Shown in pieces: positions 42,971 to 49,950 of a stretch of 64,000 nt of DNA; position 1 is the first letter of the stretch; every line of letters begins with the position of its first letter. This DNA is from Streptomyces filamentosus (GTDB lineage Bacteria > Actinomycetota > Actinomycetes > Streptomycetales > Streptomycetaceae): contig NZ_BNBE01000002.1 of NCBI RefSeq assembly GCF_014654895.1, forward strand, positions 1,116,001 through 1,180,000, given 5' to 3'. The notes under the pieces were generated by a model. That model searched no databases, had not been told where the DNA came from, and saw only the letters and a program-made list of their open reading frames with translations. The position numbers were made by a program, and so were the translations under genes.

Positions 42971-43156
42971 TCACTGGCCCCAGTCGCGCAGCTGGACCTC
43001 GACGGCCTCCAGGGTGAGCACCCCGTCGGCGACCGCCTCGACGCGCAGCGTCAGCAGGCACTCGGGGCAGGAGAGGGTCTCGCCCGGGCCGACCGGCGGC
43101 ACGGTGAGGTCGGTCTCGCACTCGGGGCAGGCGCCGGAGAGGGTGGCGGTGGTCAT
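42971..43156 (-). CDS. lysW: LysW-like amino-group carrier protein with C-terminal Gln
   Basis: This is a 61-residue acidic carrier protein. The zinc ligands are C10, C13, C30 and C33 (CPEC twice). Known LysW/AmCP proteins end in EDWGE, and the side-chain carboxyl of the terminal Glu is joined to the substrate's amino group, protecting it. Here the terminus is LRDWGQ: the last codon is CAG followed by TGA, read unambiguously at 42971-42976. The carrier therefore ends in Gln, which an ATP-grasp ligase could not use in the usual way. A single-base change (GAG to CAG) or sequencing error could explain it; otherwise it is a new carrier type. The neighbouring amidotransferase-like protein is a candidate to convert Gln to Glu. 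Confidence 0.93.
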   Translation of the reverse strand: MTTATLSGACPECETDLTVPPVGPGETLSCPECLLTLRVEAVADGVLTLEAVEVQLRDWGQ

Positions 43157-43227
43157 GGGAGGGCTCCGTTCTGGGGTGAGGGGTTCGGTGGAGAAGGGAC
43201 GAGGGGTACGGAAGGGCCCGGGGTAGC

Positions 43228-43299
43228 GGGACGGGTCCCTGGTACGGGACGGGCCCGGGATGCGGGACTGGTCCCTGGTACGGGACTGGTCCCTGGTAC
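43228..43299. repeat. Four tandem 18-bp repeats, each internally palindromic
   Basis: Four head-to-tail 18-bp units run from 43228: GGGACGGGTCCCTGGTAC, GGGACGGGCCCGGGATGC, then two identical copies of GGGACTGGTCCCTGGTAC. Each holds a short inverted repeat (GGGAC..GTCCC), so the transcript could fold into a string of small hairpins. They fill the 169-base gap between the homocitrate-synthase-like gene and the carrier-protein gene, and may act in transcript processing, differential expression or regulator binding. Confidence 0.85.
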
Positions 43300-43325
43300 G
43301 GGAGGGACGCGGGTGCGCCCCCGGG

Positions 43326-44477
43326 TCAGGCCGCGGCGAAGTCGACGGCGGCCTTGCGGACGTCGTCGCGGTCGAGCAGCGGCCGGCCGGTCTCCTCCTG
43401 GCGGGCGATCAGCCAGGGGGTGAAGGCGTCGGCGTCGATGTCGACGCCCGAGTCGGCCAGCGCCCAGTCGACCAGGGCCGGGGTGATCCGGGTCCGGACC
43501 CTGAGCTCGCGCCGGTTGCCGACGAGCTCGGCGGGAAGCGTCTCGTACGCCTCCGGGTTGACGAGCTGGCCCGGCAGTTCGTAGGCGAAGGCGTGCGGGG
43601 TGGTGGGGCCGGACTGGAAGGCCTCGCCGAGTCCGGCGCCGTGCAGCGCGAGGCGGGACAGTTCGGTGAGGTGGGTCAGGTCGAAGCGGTCGTCGCCGTG
43701 GACGACCCGCAGGGCGGTGAGGAACTCGGCCAGCGGGGCGTTGCCGCCGCGTTCGCCGATGCCGCCCACGGTGGCGGAGACCCAGCGGGCTCCGGCGCGG
43801 ACCGCGGCCAGGGAGTTGGCGACGGCCAGTCCCAGCATGTTGTGCGAGTGGATCTCGATCTCGGCGCCGTCGATCTCCGTGAGGTCGCCGATCACCCGCT
43901 CCATCCGCCAGGGGGACAGGGCGGCGACGGTCTCGGCGAGCCGGAAGCGGTCGGCGCCGGCGCCGAACCCGGCGGTGACGTAGGGCACGAGCCGTTCGCG
44001 GGGGGTGCGGGCCCCGTCCTCACCGCTGAAGGTGACGTGGAAGCCGCGCTCCTTGGCCTGGGAGACGGCCGAGCGGGCGAGGGCGCCGAGGAGCTTGGCG
44101 CTGGGCGTGCCGAGCTTGAGCGCGGCGTGCTCCTCGGAGGTCGGGATGGAGTACATGACGTGGTGCACGCCGAGGCGTTCGGCCTCGTCGAGCGCGGTGG
44201 CGACCTGCCGGCGGTCGCGGACCACGACGAGCGTCATGCTGCGCTCGGGTCCGATCGCCTCGTGGGTGGCGAGGATCAGGTCGGCGTCCTTGGAGTCCGG
44301 TCCCGAGACCATGCCGACCTCGACCAGGTCGACGCCGGTGGCGACCAGCAGGCGGGCGATGTCCGCGGCGTCGCGGGGGCCGAACTCGACGCCCGCCATG
44401 TGTGCGGAGTCGCGCAGGGTCGCATCGGAGACCCGGGGCGACACATAGGGCTTTCCGGCGTCTTCCACTTCTGCCAT
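43326..44477 (-). CDS. Homocitrate-synthase-like DRE-TIM Claisen condensing enzyme
   Basis: This 383-residue enzyme belongs to the HMGL-like/homocitrate and 2-isopropylmalate synthase family, which condenses an acyl-CoA with a 2-oxo acid. Metal and catalytic ligands are R22-D23 in SDATLRDSAHMAG and H210/H212/N213 in EIHSHNMLG. FSGEDGARTP and GGIGERGGNAPLAEFL are also diagnostic. There is no C-terminal leucine-type allosteric domain, so it is closer to NifV/FrbC-type enzymes than to LeuA. ATG 44477 has GGAG nine bases upstream; a longer start at 44540 is possible. It is the first gene of the minus-strand unit and lies just upstream of the carrier. It suggests chain extension of a 2-oxo acid before loading. 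Confidence 0.9.
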   Translation of the reverse strand: MAEVEDAGKPYVSPRVSDATLRDSAHMAGVEFGPRDAADIARLLVATGVDLVEVGMVSGPDSKDADLILATHEAIGPERSMTLVVVRDRRQVATALDEAERLGVHHVMYSIPTSEEHAALKLGTPSAKLLGALARSAVSQAKERGFHVTFSGEDGARTPRERLVPYVTAGFGAGADRFRLAETVAALSPWRMERVIGDLTEIDGAEIEIHSHNMLGLAVANSLAAVRAGARWVSATVGGIGERGGNAPLAEFLTALRVVHGDDRFDLTHLTELSRLALHGAGLGEAFQSGPTTPHAFAYELPGQLVNPEAYETLPAELVGNRRELRVRTRITPALVDWALADSGVDIDADAFTPWLIARQEETGRPLLDRDDVRKAAVDFAAA

Positions 44478-44578
44478 TTCTCTCACTCCTTTTCGTTTCC
44501 GTGCTGTCGATCGAAGGGTGCGACGCGGTTCCGGAATCACTTTCCGACCAAACGACTAGGGAAAGCAAGGGCATTCCC

Positions 44579-44615
44579 GTCAGGGCTTGCGGAGAAGTGT
44601 CAGGAAACGTCAGGG
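44579..44615. promoter_or_regulatory. Three phased GTCAGG repeats in the divergent promoter region
   Basis: GTCAGG occurs at 44579, 44599 and 44609, that is, with spacings of 20 and 10 bases, on one face of the helix. They lie between the condensing-enzyme gene (minus) and the racemase-family gene (plus). OmpR-type regulators bind direct repeats with about 10-11-bp steps, and an OmpR-type gene lies 0.8 kb away. This is inference. Confidence 0.45.
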
Positions 44616-44693
44616 AAGGAAAAGGAGCATGCGGAAGCTTCCCGCCTCCGACAAATCTCCGCGGCCACCCGCCCGTTCGCCGGAAGGGCTTCC

Positions 44694-44705
44694 TAATGTG
44701 CCGTC
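44694..44705 (+). promoter_or_regulatory. Probable -10 of a leaderless promoter
   Basis: TAATGT at 44694-44699 is followed by six bases and then the ATG of the racemase-family gene, so the transcript likely starts at the A of the ATG. No Shine-Dalgarno sequence is visible. A good -35 at the right distance was not found. Confidence 0.45.
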
Positions 44706-45428
44706 ATGGACCTTTTCCCGTTGCCTCGACTGGGCCTTGTCGTGCCGCCGGAGAATCCCACCGCGGAACCGGAGTTCCAGCGGTTGCTCGGCGGCCGTGT
44801 CAATGTGTTCGCCGCGCGCTTCCCGCTCACCCCCGGGGTCGGGCTGCGCCGCATGCTGGAGACGTACAACGACGTCCTGCCCGACACCCTGGGGCTGTTC
44901 GGGGCGATGCGCCTCGACGCCGCCGTGGTGGCGTGCAGCGCCTCGCACTACCTGCTGGGGCCGGACGGCGACCGGGAGCTGTGCGCGCGGCTCTCGGCGC
45001 GGGCCGGCTTCCCGGTGGCCTCCTCCACCCGGGCGGTCCTGGAGGTCGGCGCCGAGCTGGGGCTCGACGCGGTGACCCTGGTGTCGCCGTACGTGCCGTG
45101 GCTGACGGAGACCTCCCGCGCCTTCTGGGAGCGGGCCGGGCTGCGGGTGGACGCGGTGGTGCCGGTGCCGCTGCCGGACGGCGGCCACGACCCGTACCGC
45201 GTGACCGCCCAGGGGCTCCTGGACCGGCTGGACGCGGCGCTGCCCGACGACGACCGACCGCTGCTGTTCACCGGCACCGGCATGGGCACGCTCGCGGTCC
45301 TGGAGGAGCTGGAGCGGCGCCGGCCGGGCCGGATCGCGCTCACCTCCAACCAGGCGTCGGCCCGCTGGGCGCTGCGGGCCGCCGGCGCCGCTCAGGGCCG
45401 CTCCGCCGCCCCGCCCGCCGCGGCCTGA
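44706..45428 (+). CDS. Maleate isomerase / Asp-Glu racemase superfamily protein
   Basis: This is a 240-residue cytoplasmic enzyme of the maleate isomerase, arylmalonate decarboxylase and Asp/Glu racemase superfamily. The N-terminal LGLVVPPENPTAEPEF and the first catalytic cysteine (C77 in AVVACSASHYL) are clear. The second cysteine expected about 120 residues later is missing; the aligned stretch is LLFTGTGMGTL. A single-Cys enzyme cannot use a standard two-Cys racemase mechanism, so it could be a decarboxylase or a one-cysteine isomerase. It is divergent from the AmCP cluster and probably controlled from the same intergenic region. Its 3' end overlaps the regulator gene by 37 bases. Confidence 0.8.
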   Translation: MDLFPLPRLGLVVPPENPTAEPEFQRLLGGRVNVFAARFPLTPGVGLRRMLETYNDVLPDTLGLFGAMRLDAAVVACSASHYLLGPDGDRELCARLSARAGFPVASSTRAVLEVGAELGLDAVTLVSPYVPWLTETSRAFWERAGLRVDAVVPVPLPDGGHDPYRVTAQGLLDRLDAALPDDDRPLLFTGTGMGTLAVLEELERRRPGRIALTSNQASARWALRAAGAAQGRSAAPPAAA

Positions 45429-46153
45429 CCGGCCGTGCGTCCGGCGTGCGGGGGCGCCGGGCGCACGTGCCCCATCCGATAGCCCACGCCCCGGACGGTG
45501 ATGATCCAGCTGCCAGCGCCGAGTTTCGTGCGCAGGCTGCTCACGTGGGTGTCGATGGTGCGGCTGGGATGGCCCCATTCGCTGCCCCATACGCGGGCCA
45601 TGAGTTCCCTCCGGGAGACCACGGTCTCCGGTCTTCCGGCGAGCAGGTAGAGGAGTTCGAATTCCTTGGTGGTGACGGGGACGAGCCGGTCGTGGACCCG
45701 CACCTCGTGGGTGCGCGGATCGAGGTGGAGCGGGCTCAGCGAAATGGGCGCGGGGCCGCGCGGCGCGGGCCTGGCCCGCCGCAGCACCGCCTCCATGCGG
45801 GCGGCGACCTCCCGGAATCCCCAGGTGCGGACCACGCAGTCGTCGGCGCCCGCCTGGAGGGCGAGGACCCGGCCGAGTTCGTCGTCCCGGTCCGCGACGG
45901 CGATCAGCGGCACGTCGCCGCCGTCGCGCAGGGCGCGGCACACCTGGAGGCCGTCCAGGTCGGGCAGGTCGAGCGAGAGCAGCACCAGGTCGACGCCCCG
46001 GTGGGCGCGCAGCGCCAGCGCCCCGGTGCCGACGCCGCGGGCCGCGTAGCCGTGGCGCCCGAGGTTGCGCACCGTCTCCTCGGCGGTGTCCGGATCCCGC
46101 TCCACCACCAGGACGCTCCGCCCTCCCGCGCCGTCCCCTCCTCGGGCGTTCAC
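45392..46153 (-). CDS. OmpR-family regulator with atypical receiver
   Basis: This 253-residue regulator has a receiver domain (about residues 13-125) and a winged-helix trans_reg_C domain (about 145-230: TKEFELLYLLAGRPETVVSR, then GHPSRTIDTHVSSLRTKLG). The residue that should accept phosphate is Ser60 (VDLVLLSLDLPDLDG), not Asp, and the conserved Lys of KPF is absent (RTWGF). So it is unlikely to be a normal two-component output and no kinase gene is adjacent. Atypical regulators of this type (JadR1-like) can respond to small molecules. The GTG start overlaps the stop of the IS701-like gene (GTGA). Confidence 0.9.
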   Translation of the reverse strand: MNARGGDGAGGRSVLVVERDPDTAEETVRNLGRHGYAARGVGTGALALRAHRGVDLVLLSLDLPDLDGLQVCRALRDGGDVPLIAVADRDDELGRVLALQAGADDCVVRTWGFREVAARMEAVLRRARPAPRGPAPISLSPLHLDPRTHEVRVHDRLVPVTTKEFELLYLLAGRPETVVSRRELMARVWGSEWGHPSRTIDTHVSSLRTKLGAGSWIITVRGVGYRMGHVRPAPPHAGRTAGQAAAGGAAERP

Positions 46154-47280
46154 CGTCCCACCTCCGCGTCCCCGGCGAGCCGGTGGCGGGCGTGGGCGGC
46201 GGAGACCAGCGTCATGTGGTGGTGCCAGCCGGGGAAGGAGCGGCCCGCGAAGTCGAGCAGCCCGTACCGCTCGCGGAGCACGGTGAGCGCGGCGGCCGAG
46301 CGGGTGCGGGCCCGCAGCAGGGGGACCACCCGGTCGAGGCTCCGGTCGGGGAGGTCGGTCAGCCACTGCCGGGCCGGACCGCGCCCGTCCGGCGCGGCGC
46401 GGCCGAGCAGCCGGTACGCGCGTGCGGCGCCCGGCGGCCGGACCGTCCCGGGGTGGAAGCGGGCCGCCGGGTACGGCCGCCGGGCGAGCAGCCGCTCCGT
46501 CAGCGCGCCCGCGCCGACCGTCGCCGCCCGGCCCGGCATCCCCTCCAGCGCCACCTCCAGCTCCGCGGGGACCTCGGCGAGCACCGCGGCGCCCTGCCGG
46601 GCGAGGCCGTCGAGCACCCCGGCCGCCTGTGCGCAGCGGGTCAGGTCGAGCACCCAGGGCAGTCCGGCCGGCCCCGTGCGGGCCGGCGCCCGGGCGGCGA
46701 GGTCGAGCAGGGGCGGTCCGTCGGGCCGCACGCCCTCGGCGTGCGGCACCCGGGCGCGGTGCCGCAGTCCGCGGTCCCACGCCCAGGCGCCGCCGAGCAC
46801 CAGCTGCCAGTCGACGGCGAAGGCCTCGTCCGGCGCGACCAGGAACAGACCCAGCGCCCGCTGCCCGCTGACGGGCCGTCCGGTGTCCGGATCCGGCCAG
46901 GTGTGCACCCCCACCGAGTGGGGTCCCGCCTTGGGCACCGCGAGCTCCTCGACGGTCCAGGCGTACGGCCGGACGTGTCCGGCCACCCGTTCGGCGAGCC
47001 GGGCCCGCACCGGCCGCCAGTCCCACGGGCTGACGTTGACGAACTGGTGCAGGCCCCGGGCGGCGGCGGGCGGCAGGTCCAGGGTGCGGGCCAGGCCGTG
47101 CGGGGTCCTGCGCCCCTCGGTCCTGGCCAGGGCCCACAGACAGGCCCGCGCCCAGCGGAGCTGTTCGGCCCGGTGCAGCGAGCCGAAGACGTCCGCCGTG
47201 AAGTCCCCCGCCCCCGAGATCGGCCGAAAGTCGTCGGTCTGGTGGTGCCCTGTCGTCCCCTGCGTCCTGCTCGACGCCAT
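46150..47280 (-). CDS. IS701-like transposase-derived protein, probably domesticated
   Basis: This 376-residue protein resembles IS701/IS4-type transposases (DDE superfamily endonuclease). It has LHRAEQLRWARACLWALAR and RTEGRRTPHGLARTLDLPP near the N terminus and YGLLDFAGRSFPGWHHHMTL near the C terminus. The segment that normally carries the first catalytic Asp (VDDTGF-like) reads VEELAVPKAG, so the nuclease is probably inactive. No terminal inverted repeats or target duplications were seen, and it overlaps a regulator gene by 4 bases. Such stand-alone homologues are often found beside antibiotic regulators. Two TGACGCC-type words 10 bases apart (47272 and 47282) straddle the start. Confidence 0.75.
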   Translation of the reverse strand: MASSRTQGTTGHHQTDDFRPISGAGDFTADVFGSLHRAEQLRWARACLWALARTEGRRTPHGLARTLDLPPAAARGLHQFVNVSPWDWRPVRARLAERVAGHVRPYAWTVEELAVPKAGPHSVGVHTWPDPDTGRPVSGQRALGLFLVAPDEAFAVDWQLVLGGAWAWDRGLRHRARVPHAEGVRPDGPPLLDLAARAPARTGPAGLPWVLDLTRCAQAAGVLDGLARQGAAVLAEVPAELEVALEGMPGRAATVGAGALTERLLARRPYPAARFHPGTVRPPGAARAYRLLGRAAPDGRGPARQWLTDLPDRSLDRVVPLLRARTRSAAALTVLRERYGLLDFAGRSFPGWHHHMTLVSAAHARHRLAGDAEVGR

Positions 47281-47624
47281 GTGACGCCATCCCCCTCGTG
47301 TCCGCGGCGGTGAATCCCTTGGTCAGAAACGCCTGTTCGAACGCAAAAGTACCGCCTGCCCCCGGCATTCCCGACGCCTCTCCGGAGAGTTTCCGACTTC
47401 GCCCCGTGAGCTGCGGAAACGGGCGCGCGGCGGGGGAACGGCGGAGTCGGGCGGAACGGCTGCAACCGTTATCCGGCCTGGTGTCCGGGCCCTTCGGCCA
47501 GGGGATTTCACGACGTGTCAAAACCGTATGAACGTTTCGTGGCGGATCTTTGCCGCCGTCTTTCCGCCTCCTTTCGGCCGGACGGTCCGAAAGGGAACGG
47601 GGACCGGTGCGGCGGGCACGGAAA
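47281..47624. other. Intergenic region with promoter-like DNA but no gene
   Basis: This 344-base stretch has no convincing coding region. It has an A+T-richer patch at 47335-47352 (AACGCAAAAGTACC) and another near 47517-47545 (GTCAAAACCGTATGAACG) that may hold promoters of the minus-strand IS701-like/regulator pair. Short readings in all frames lack codon bias and recognised motifs. Confidence 0.6.
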
Positions 47625-47665
47625 GGCCCTGGCGGCCCTCCCGGAGGGGGAGGGCCGCCAGGGCC
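47625..47665 (-). terminator. Long terminator hairpin after the MFS exporter gene
   Basis: A perfect 18-bp GC-rich stem (GGCCCTGGCGGCCCTCCC and complement) with a 5-base loop lies 34 bases past the exporter stop on the minus strand, followed there by TTTCC. Confidence 0.85.
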
Positions 47666-47698
47666 GCGCGGCCGGACGGACGCCGGCGGGACGGGTGC

Positions 47699-48928
47699 TC
47701 AGGCGTCGGCCCGGCGGGCCGGGAAGCCGTGCGCGCGCGCCCGGAGCACGACCAGCAGCACCGGCACGAGCAGCACCACCAGCGTCCACGGGAAGGATTC
47801 GCTGCCCGCGGTGTCCAGGAGCACCCCGCCGATCACGCCGCCCGCCGCCATCGCCACGTTCCACAGCGTCACCAGCATGGCCTGCGCCCCGTCGGCCTGC
47901 TCGCCGCCCGCCTCGCCCGCGGCGGTCTGGAGCAGGGTCGGCACCCCGCCCCAGCCGAGGCCCCAGAGCACCGCCGCCAGGTAGACGAAGGCCGTCTGCT
48001 CGGCGAACACGCCCAGCAGCGCGGCCGCCACGGCCACCAGCAGGGTGCTGGCGACGGTCAGCTGACGGAGCTGGCGGTGGATCCGGGCCCCCACGATCCA
48101 GATGCTCGCGAGCGAGGCCGCGCCGAACACCAGGAGCACCAGGTCGGTGCTGTCGCCCATGCCCAGGTCACCGAGGAAGGTGGCGACGTACGCGTACAGG
48201 ACGGTGTGGGCCAGCACGAAGACCAGCGTCACGAAGAGCACGGCCGGCACGCCCGGCACCTTCAGCGCCCGCAGCATCCCCGGGCGTTCGCCCGCCCGCT
48301 GGCCCGGGTGGTCGGGCACGGCCGCAGCGATCCACACCAGCAGCGCCACCGTCAGACCGGTCATCACCAGGAACGCGACCCGCCAGTCGGTGACCTTGCC
48401 CAGGTACGTGCCGGCGGGGACGCCCAGGGAGAGGGCGACCGGGATGCCGGCCATGGCGATGGCGATGGCCCGGCCCTGCAACCGCTCCGGGGCCAGCCGG
48501 CGCGCGTAGCCCGCGAGCAGCGCCCAGGCGAGACCGGCCGCGACGCCCGCGACGAAACGGGCCGCCATCGTCAGGCCGTACACCGAGGAGACGGCGGTGA
48601 CGGTGTTGGCCACGGCGAACCCGGCCATGGAGGTCAGCAGCAGCCGCTTGCGGCGCCAGCCGGCCGTCGCGGCGGTGAGCGGGATCGCCGTCAGCGCGGT
48701 GCCGAGGGCGTAGATGGTCACCGTCTGCCCGGTGGCCGACTCGCTGACGCCGAGGTCACCGCTCATCGCGGGCAGCAGACCGGCCGGCAGGGTCTCGGTG
48801 AGGCTGGTGATGAAGACGGCGGTGGCCAGCGCCAGCAGCGCGAGGAGGGGCAGCTTCTCGCGTCCCTCGGCCGCCGGGGCGTCCGGCGGCGCGGTCGCTT
48901 CGGCCGCGGTGTCCGGTGCGGTGCTCAT
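47699..48928 (-). CDS. MFS transporter (drug:H+ antiporter, DHA1-like)
   Basis: This is a roughly 409-residue protein with twelve predicted membrane spans and the loop motif GWRRKRLLL between spans 2 and 3. Motif-C-like GVAAGLAWALLAGYARRL follows in span 5. It is of the size and pattern of the AraJ/CmlR-type efflux proteins. ATG 48928 has GGAG six bases upstream; ATG 48946 would add six residues. It may export the product of the adjacent cluster; alternatively it could serve general efflux. It is transcribed alone with its own terminator. Confidence 0.92.
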   Translation of the reverse strand: MSTAPDTAAEATAPPDAPAAEGREKLPLLALLALATAVFITSLTETLPAGLLPAMSGDLGVSESATGQTVTIYALGTALTAIPLTAATAGWRRKRLLLTSMAGFAVANTVTAVSSVYGLTMAARFVAGVAAGLAWALLAGYARRLAPERLQGRAIAIAMAGIPVALSLGVPAGTYLGKVTDWRVAFLVMTGLTVALLVWIAAAVPDHPGQRAGERPGMLRALKVPGVPAVLFVTLVFVLAHTVLYAYVATFLGDLGMGDSTDLVLLVFGAASLASIWIVGARIHRQLRQLTVASTLLVAVAAALLGVFAEQTAFVYLAAVLWGLGWGGVPTLLQTAAGEAGGEQADGAQAMLVTLWNVAMAAGGVIGGVLLDTAGSESFPWTLVVLLVPVLLVVLRARAHGFPARRADA

Positions 48929-49049
48929 GTTGTGCTCCAAGTCCATGGGGTGGGGACGGTGTCGGGGATGCGAGGGGGTGCGGAGGAGACGCGAGAGGGG
49001 TACGGAGGAGGCGCGGGTACCCGGGGACGCGGGGCCCGGGGGCGCGGGG

Positions 49050-49604
49050 TCAGTCCGGCGGCGGGGCGGCGGAGCGGCCGCCGTCCACGGGCAGCCGCGC
49101 CCCGGTCGTGAAGGTGGCGTCCGTGGCCAGGAACAGCGCGGCCCGCGCCACCTCCTCCGCGGCGCCCAGCCGCCCGAGCGGCGGCAGCGGTACGGGAGCC
49201 CCGCCGGAGGCCGCGATACAGCCGGGGACCACGGCGTTGACCCGTATCCCCCGGGCGCCCGGGTCCGCCGCGAGGGCGCGCAGCTCCGTACCGGACGGGC
49301 CCGCGGTCAGCACCACCGCGCCGCCCGCCCGCAGCCGGCGCAGCAGCGGCCGGGCCGTCGGGGCGGTGCCGGCGAAGAGCAGGTCGACCGTGGGTTCGGC
49401 GCCGGGGCCGAGGGAGGCATCCAGCCCGCCGGGGACCACCACCTCGGCGGTGGAGCCCAGTTCGGCGCGCAGCCGGGCCCGCTCGCCCGCCGGGGCGGCG
49501 AACACGACGCGGGCGCCGCCTTCCACGAGCCGCTTCGCGATGGCCAGGTCCACCGCGGGCGGCCCGCCCACGACGACGGCGCGACGGCCCGCGTACCTGG
49601 TCAT
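49050..49604 (-). CDS. Degenerate short-chain dehydrogenase/reductase family protein
   Basis: This 184-residue protein is about 60 residues shorter than a typical SDR. The cofactor-binding start RRAVVVGGPPAVDLAIAKRL departs from TGxxxGIG, and the catalytic YxxxK is absent; the equivalent region runs from VVLTAGPSG directly to RGIRVNAVVPGCI. The C-terminal VARAALFLATDATFTTGARLPVDGG is typical of SDRs. So the fold is kept but catalysis is doubtful; deletion of the catalytic helix is likely. It is divergent from the AfsR-like gene across a repeat-rich 346-base region. Confidence 0.75.
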   Translation of the reverse strand: MTRYAGRRAVVVGGPPAVDLAIAKRLVEGGARVVFAAPAGERARLRAELGSTAEVVVPGGLDASLGPGAEPTVDLLFAGTAPTARPLLRRLRAGGAVVLTAGPSGTELRALAADPGARGIRVNAVVPGCIAASGGAPVPLPPLGRLGAAEEVARAALFLATDATFTTGARLPVDGGRSAAPPPD

Positions 49605-49760
49605 GCGTCCCTGCCCCTTTCTCTTCCTCCGGGTCTTGCGCCGGAGCTTTCGGGCCTCCGGGTCTCGCGTCAGGTCTTCCGGGGGCTCCGGGGCCTTCGG
49701 CCTCTCCGGGTCCTCCGTCCGATGCCCCGACTGTGCGGGAGGGCCCTTCGGGAAACCTTC

Positions 49761-49899
49761 GGGTCCGCTTCGGGTCCGCTCCGGCCGGGTCCGGGGGCGC
49801 TTCGGATGGGTCGGGGGGCGGTTCGGGCGGGTCCGGGCGGGTCCGGGGGCGCTTCGGGTGGGTCCGGATCCGTTCCGGGCGGGTCCGGGGGCGGGTCCG
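49761..49899. repeat. GGGTCCG repeats with about 21-bp phasing upstream of the AfsR-like gene
   Basis: GGGTCCG (once GGGTCGG) occurs at 49761, 49772, 49787, 49808, 49829, 49839, 49860, 49881 and 49893. Most spacings are 21 or 10-12 bases, so most copies lie on one face of the helix. The rest of this 346-base gap (49605-49950) also has looser GGGTCTT/GGGTCTC words at 49631 and 49660. SARP-type regulators bind direct heptamer repeats, so this may be an operator; a simple low-complexity expansion is the alternative. Confidence 0.6.
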
Positions 49900-49950
49900 G
49901 CGCGGCGTCCCGCCCCGTGGGGGCGCCGCCGGGCGGATAGGGTGACCGGC

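Noticed and set aside
43228..43299. Short repeats considered as a CRISPR array
   Set aside because: The 18-bp units are directly adjacent with no spacers and no cas genes are present.
31678..45428. NRPS or PKS cluster
   Set aside because: No condensation, ketosynthase, phosphopantetheine carrier or thioesterase domain is present; the adenylating enzyme is a stand-alone acyl-CoA ligase type.
46150..47280. Intact IS701 insertion sequence
   Set aside because: No inverted repeats or target duplications were found, the first catalytic Asp segment is lost, and it overlaps a regulator gene.
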